From Bacteroidota bacterium (GTDB taxonomy: Bacteria; Bacteroidota; Bacteroidia; Chitinophagales; LD1): a stretch of DNA of 8,144 nt. The stretch is taken from contig JAFDYM010000343.1 of assembly GCA_018267435.1 (NCBI GenBank), positions 1 through 8,144 of the forward strand, read 5' to 3'. Below, in pieces: positions 5,713-8,144 of this stretch. Numbering within the stretch: position 1 is the stretch's first letter; each line of letters opens with the position of its first letter. The notes beneath the pieces are model-generated. The model was not told the DNA's origin, did not search any database, and worked only from the letters and a program-made list of their open reading frames with translations. Position numbers and translations under genes: made by a program.

Positions 5713-5721
5713 TACCTTCGC
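5713..5721 (+). promoter_or_regulatory. Promoter-like -7 box TACCTTCGC before the MFS gene
   Basis: TACCTTCG fits TAnnTTTG with one change and ends, with C at 5721, 5 bases before the ATG at 5727. This is the same spacing as for the gene at 4737. The upstream -33 region would lie inside the CTTAG repeat, and no clear TTG is present. Confidence 0.4.
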
Positions 5722-5726
5722 GCCGC

Positions 5727-7016
5727 ATGAGTACCGAAGCCAATATTCCACCTGCCAAACACGATCCATACGCCGCGCTAAAAATTGCCCCATTCCGCAA
5801 TTTTCAGCTATCGCGCTTCCTATTAACGTTTGCCATACAGATGTTGGAAACCGTATTGGCTTGGCGGCTGTACGAAATAACTAACGACCCCCTTGCCCTA
5901 GGTTTAATAGGTTTGTTCGAGGCTATCCCTTTTATCATTACATCTTTCTTTGGTGGACACGCTGCTGATACTTACAACCGCTACAAAATTGCACGCGGTA
6001 CTATCATAGCTATTACCTGCAGTTTTATGGCGGTTGGCTTAATTCTTACAGGACATATACCTGTTATTAAGCACTTAGGTATTACTCCTATTTATGTCAT
6101 AGTAGGCTTTACGGGTATAGCGCGCGGCTTTATGGCACCAGCGTACCAAAGTATATTTCCGCAACTGTTGCCACGAAACTTATACGCTAATGGCGCTACC
6201 TGGGGTAGCAATGCTTGGCAAACGGCAGCGGTGGTAGGTCCAGCGGCTGGTGGTGTTATATATGGCTATGCTACATCGTGGGCTTTGCCTGCGGTAGAAA
6301 TAACTTACGGTATCGGCTTTATATTGATGGTGGCATCGTTTTTCTTGTTTCTACGCGTACCTGTAAAAGAAACACCACCGAAAGAGAAGCATGAAACACT
6401 AATGGAATCGCTAACCGTAGGCCTAAAGTTTGTTTTCAATAAACAGCTAATGTTATCTGCCATATCATTGGATCTATTCGCTGTATTGTTTGGGGGTGCG
6501 GTAGCACTGTTACCCGTGTTTGCTAAAGATATTTTGCATACCGGTCCGCAGGGTATGGGCTTGTTGCGTGCTGCACCGTTTTTAGGTTCGGTTAGTATGG
6601 GCTTTTTCTTGGCCTATTATCCACCTACCCATAAGGCGGGTCGCAATTTGTTGATAGCCGTTACTGGCTTTGGCTTAGCTATCATCGGTTTTGCATTTTC
6701 CGAAAACTTCTATCTATCGTGGGTTATGCTTTACCTAACGGGGGCCTTCGATAACATTAGCGTAGTTATCCGCCAAACTATATTACAAGTACTTACACCC
6801 GATAATATGCGCGGACGCGTAAGTGCAGTGAACCAAATTTTCATTGCATCTAGCAACGAGATTGGTTCGTTTGAATCTGGCGCTATGGCTAAGCTAATGG
6901 GCACAGTACCCTCTGTTATCTTCGGTGGATGTATGACGCTGTTGGTAGTAGTAATTACCTACTTCTTCGCCCCACAAATGCGTAGATTGGAGAACTTGGG
7001 TGAGGATACGAAGTAG
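5727..7016 (+). CDS. Major facilitator superfamily transporter, EntS/DHA3-like (429 aa)
   Basis: This is an inner-membrane proton-coupled exporter or permease with about 12 hydrophobic segments in two halves. The N-terminal PFRNFQLSRFLLTFAIQMLE (residues 22-41) and the loop 2-3 motif-A-like GGHAADTYNRYK (76-87) are typical of the MFS_3 (enterobactin exporter-like) branch. A charged central loop, VPVKETPPKEKHETLMESL, links the halves. PDNMRGRVSAV (358-368) is the matching loop in the second half. The substrate is unknown; members export siderophores, drugs or other small molecules. No siderophore or regulator gene is adjacent. The start at 5727 is chosen over an upstream in-frame TTG/GTG near 5700. 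The extra residues would be encoded by the CTTAG repeat, and a -7-like box ends 5 bases before this ATG. The gene is complete and shows no frameshift. Confidence 0.9.
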   Translation: MSTEANIPPAKHDPYAALKIAPFRNFQLSRFLLTFAIQMLETVLAWRLYEITNDPLALGLIGLFEAIPFIITSFFGGHAADTYNRYKIARGTIIAITCSFMAVGLILTGHIPVIKHLGITPIYVIVGFTGIARGFMAPAYQSIFPQLLPRNLYANGATWGSNAWQTAAVVGPAAGGVIYGYATSWALPAVEITYGIGFILMVASFFLFLRVPVKETPPKEKHETLMESLTVGLKFVFNKQLMLSAISLDLFAVLFGGAVALLPVFAKDILHTGPQGMGLLRAAPFLGSVSMGFFLAYYPPTHKAGRNLLIAVTGFGLAIIGFAFSENFYLSWVMLYLTGAFDNISVVIRQTILQVLTPDNMRGRVSAVNQIFIASSNEIGSFESGAMAKLMGTVPSVIFGGCMTLLVVVITYFFAPQMRRLENLGEDTK

Positions 7017-7045
7017 GGGGGTAGAAAACCTAAGAAGCAAGTACA

Positions 7046-7187
7046 AGATGTTATCCGAAGGATGACATCTCTGTTGTATAAACTAAAGGGGTAAAATAAA
7101 CAGCACTGTTTTTTTAGCGTAGTGATTATCACGTCCGACTATGCTTTAATTCAGCCATGTAGAGATGTCATCTTTCAGATAACATCT
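7046..7187. repeat. REP doublet 1 (REPIN-like), upstream of the RAYT gene
   Basis: Two 27-base inverted units are spaced to make a 142-base element. The left unit (7046-7072) begins AGATGTTATCCGAAGG and ends GACATCTCT. The right unit (7161-7187) begins AGAGATGTCATCTTTCAG and ends AACATCT. Each unit is itself a hairpin, a 10-bp stem with one mismatch and a 3-base loop (GATGTTATCC, GAA, GGATGACATC). The right unit differs from the inverse of the left at only two bases (7173 and 7177), which pair with each other. The interior has a further hairpin, GTGATTATCAC (7122-7132), framed by AGCGTAGT (7116-7123) and ACTATGCT (7138-7145). Two REPs in inverted orientation next to a RAYT form the arrangement called a REPIN or BIME in other bacteria. 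Confidence 0.88.
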
Positions 7188-7232
7188 CGGTTTCTACTTT
7201 TTAAATAAGTCAAAGAATTATGTAGCCACTAT

Positions 7233-7241
7233 TATATTTAC
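7233..7241 (+). promoter_or_regulatory. Promoter-like -7 box TATATTTAC before the RAYT gene
   Basis: TATATTTA matches TAnnTTTG at all but the last base, and the box ends 3 bases before the ATG at 7245. If used, the mRNA would be leaderless. No -33 TTG is evident. The box is in the 57-base stretch between REP doublet 1 and the gene, so the promoter lies outside the repeat. Confidence 0.3.
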
Positions 7242-7244
7242 AAT

Positions 7245-7850
7245 ATGTCAACCCCAAACTATTTTGCCGAATTCGATTATGGGGCTTATTACCACATATT
7301 CAACAGAAGTAATAATAAGGAGCGCATTTTTATTGCTGATGAAGACTACCAGCATTTTCTAACCTTGTTCAATAAATATCTTGGCGCATATCTTGATGTG
7401 TATGCATATTGCCTTTTACCCAACCATTTTCATTTTATGGTTTCGGTTAAAGCGGCATCAGATATTACGTTGACTAATGATAATCTCTACATTGATGATA
7501 TTATAACAGAGCAGTTCCGTAAGTTTTTCATTAACTACTCACAATGGTTCAATAAGAAACACTTCCGAAGCGGTAATTTATTTCATCGTAGGTTTAAACG
7601 TTTATTTATTGATAGTGAGTCGCATTACACGCAACTTATCTGCTATATACATTTAAATCCCCTTAAGCATAAAGTACAAATAGATTATGAAAACTATCCT
7701 TGGAGTTCCTACAAGGCTATCCTTTCAAATGCAGAAACAAAACTAAAGCGAAATGATATTCTGGATTTTTTCGGCAGTAAATTAGGTTTTGAAAATGCAC
7801 ATATATGGCAAGAAGATTTGTATACGGGCAGTTACATTATAGAAGACTAA
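7245..7850 (+). CDS. REP-associated tyrosine transposase, RAYT / Y1_Tnp family (201 aa)
   Basis: This is a single-strand DNA nicking enzyme of the HUH (Y1) class related to IS200/IS605 TnpA. Relatives bind REP hairpins and cut them, and are thought to spread REP elements without moving as a normal insertion sequence. The opening YYHIFNRSNNKERIF (residues 15-29) is typical. YCLLPNHFHFMV (55-66) carries the metal-binding HxH (H61, H63). GNLFHRRFKRLFI (110-122) matches the family's GxLFxxRFK. CYIHLNP (133-139) contains the likely catalytic tyrosine Y134. YPWSSYKA (151-158) is another RAYT hallmark. All key residues are present and the frame is intact, so the enzyme looks active. The gene is somewhat AT-richer than the housekeeping genes around it. 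Inverted REP doublets lie 57 bases before the ATG and 17 bases after the stop, as expected for a RAYT and its targets. No TnpB-like partner exists. The start ATG is the first in frame and gives the usual N-terminus. Confidence 0.93.
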   Translation: MSTPNYFAEFDYGAYYHIFNRSNNKERIFIADEDYQHFLTLFNKYLGAYLDVYAYCLLPNHFHFMVSVKAASDITLTNDNLYIDDIITEQFRKFFINYSQWFNKKHFRSGNLFHRRFKRLFIDSESHYTQLICYIHLNPLKHKVQIDYENYPWSSYKAILSNAETKLKRNDILDFFGSKLGFENAHIWQEDLYTGSYIIED

Positions 7851-7867
7851 TTAGAAAAGCATGTTCG

Positions 7868-8006
7868 AGATGTTATCCGAAGGATGACATCTCTGTTGTA
7901 TAACCTAACAGGTTGCTACTACATACACCCCTAATTTTCTATGGTATCTCTAGATATTAGTATTTTAGTTTAGTCATTCAGAGATATCATCCTTCGGATA
8001 ACATCT
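7868..8006. repeat. REP doublet 2 (REPIN-like), downstream of the RAYT gene
   Basis: The left unit (7868-7894) is identical over 27 bases to that at 7046-7072. The identity extends outward through CTGTTGTATAA and, after one change, CTAA. The right unit (7980-8006) is its inverted copy with one change (A at 7986). The interior differs from doublet 1 and contains hairpins AACCT/AGGTT (7902-7914) and TATCT/AGATA (7945-7956). The total length of 139 bases is close to the 142 of doublet 1. It lies between the RAYT stop and the next gene and ends 24 bases before that gene's ATG. Confidence 0.88.
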
Positions 8007-8030
8007 CGCCTTTTTCGCCGTTCTATACCC

Positions 8031-8144
8031 ATGCGTACCCTATTCTATTTATGCCTCATACTATTAGCCGGCTGTACCAGTAAAATAGATCATGAAACCA
8101 TCATTGCCATTCAACCCATTGGCAGGTTGGAAGCTGCGAAGATA
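8031..8144 (+). CDS. Lipoprotein N-terminus, possible archaemetzincin; 3' partial
   Basis: Thirty-eight codons run to the right edge without a stop. MRTLFYLCLILLAGC is a type II signal peptide: a basic residue, a hydrophobic core and the lipobox LAGC with the cysteine at residue 15. The product should therefore be lipid-anchored in the envelope after signal peptidase II processing. The following residues TIIAIQPIGRLEAAKI (23-38) resemble the first strand of archaemetzincins, zinc metalloproteases whose N-termini carry an I-x-I-QP-x-G pattern. The zinc-binding HExxHxxGxxH region would lie beyond the window, so the family is only suggested. The ATG is chosen because it starts the signal peptide. 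The lipoprotein call is firm and the protease call is weak. Confidence 0.7.
   Translation, partial: MRTLFYLCLILLAGCTSKIDHETIIAIQPIGRLEAAKI

Noticed and set aside
7245..7850. Complete IS200/IS605 insertion sequence with TnpB
   Set aside because: No TnpB/IscB frame or omega RNA region is present. The motifs (GNLFHRRFK, YPWSSYK) and the REP flanks fit a RAYT instead.
1..8144. tRNA, rRNA or known riboswitch
   Set aside because: No cloverleaf, TTCGA-type T-loop with matching stems or cobalamin/SAM riboswitch core was recognised by eye. metH is cut off at its 5' end, so any upstream riboswitch would be outside the window.

Overview
The window looks like a chromosomal stretch from a member of the Bacteroidota, probably in or near the Chitinophagaceae. 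This is inferred from three things. There are no Shine-Dalgarno-like sequences before the starts. Promoter-like TAnnTT(T/C)(G/A) boxes sit only a few bases before several ATGs. The long spacers are full of extragenic palindromes of kinds common in this phylum. No rRNA or other taxonomic marker is present, so the assignment is tentative.

Layout, left to right. The 3' end of metH, the B12-dependent methionine synthase reactivation domain, runs off the left edge and ends at 968. A repeat-rich spacer follows (983-1199). Next is an AT-rich gene of foreign appearance (1352-1972) that resembles an orphan Imm26-type immunity protein. A small SRPBCC/START-like protein (2101-2559) comes next. A 360-bp convergent spacer holds several hairpins and a possible MITE (2679-2783). 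On the minus strand a two-gene operon, corA then nadD, is joined by an ATGA overlap. A large palindromic extragenic repeat (4610-4705) lies between corA and a divergent TrmH/SpoU RNA 2'-O-methyltransferase (4737-5537). A spacer with nested palindromes leads to an MFS efflux-type transporter (5727-7016). The right end carries a RAYT (REP-associated Y1 tyrosine transposase, 7245-7850), flanked on each side by a roughly 140-bp pair of inverted REP hairpins. The window ends with the first 38 codons of a lipoprotein, possibly an archaemetzincin.

The housekeeping genes (metH, nadD, corA, rRNA methyltransferase) do not form one pathway and appear to be independent transcription units. The most notable feature is the repeat content. 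At least five extragenic repeat families occupy nearly every spacer of appreciable length. The RAYT with its two REP doublets is the most coherent system: a domesticated single-strand transposase with its probable substrates on both sides. One REP copy carries a compensatory base-pair change, which argues that the hairpin itself is under selection. A second striking pattern is a short element of three 8-bp units seen just before two genes, in which all three units vary in step (CTTCG in one copy, CTTAG in the other).
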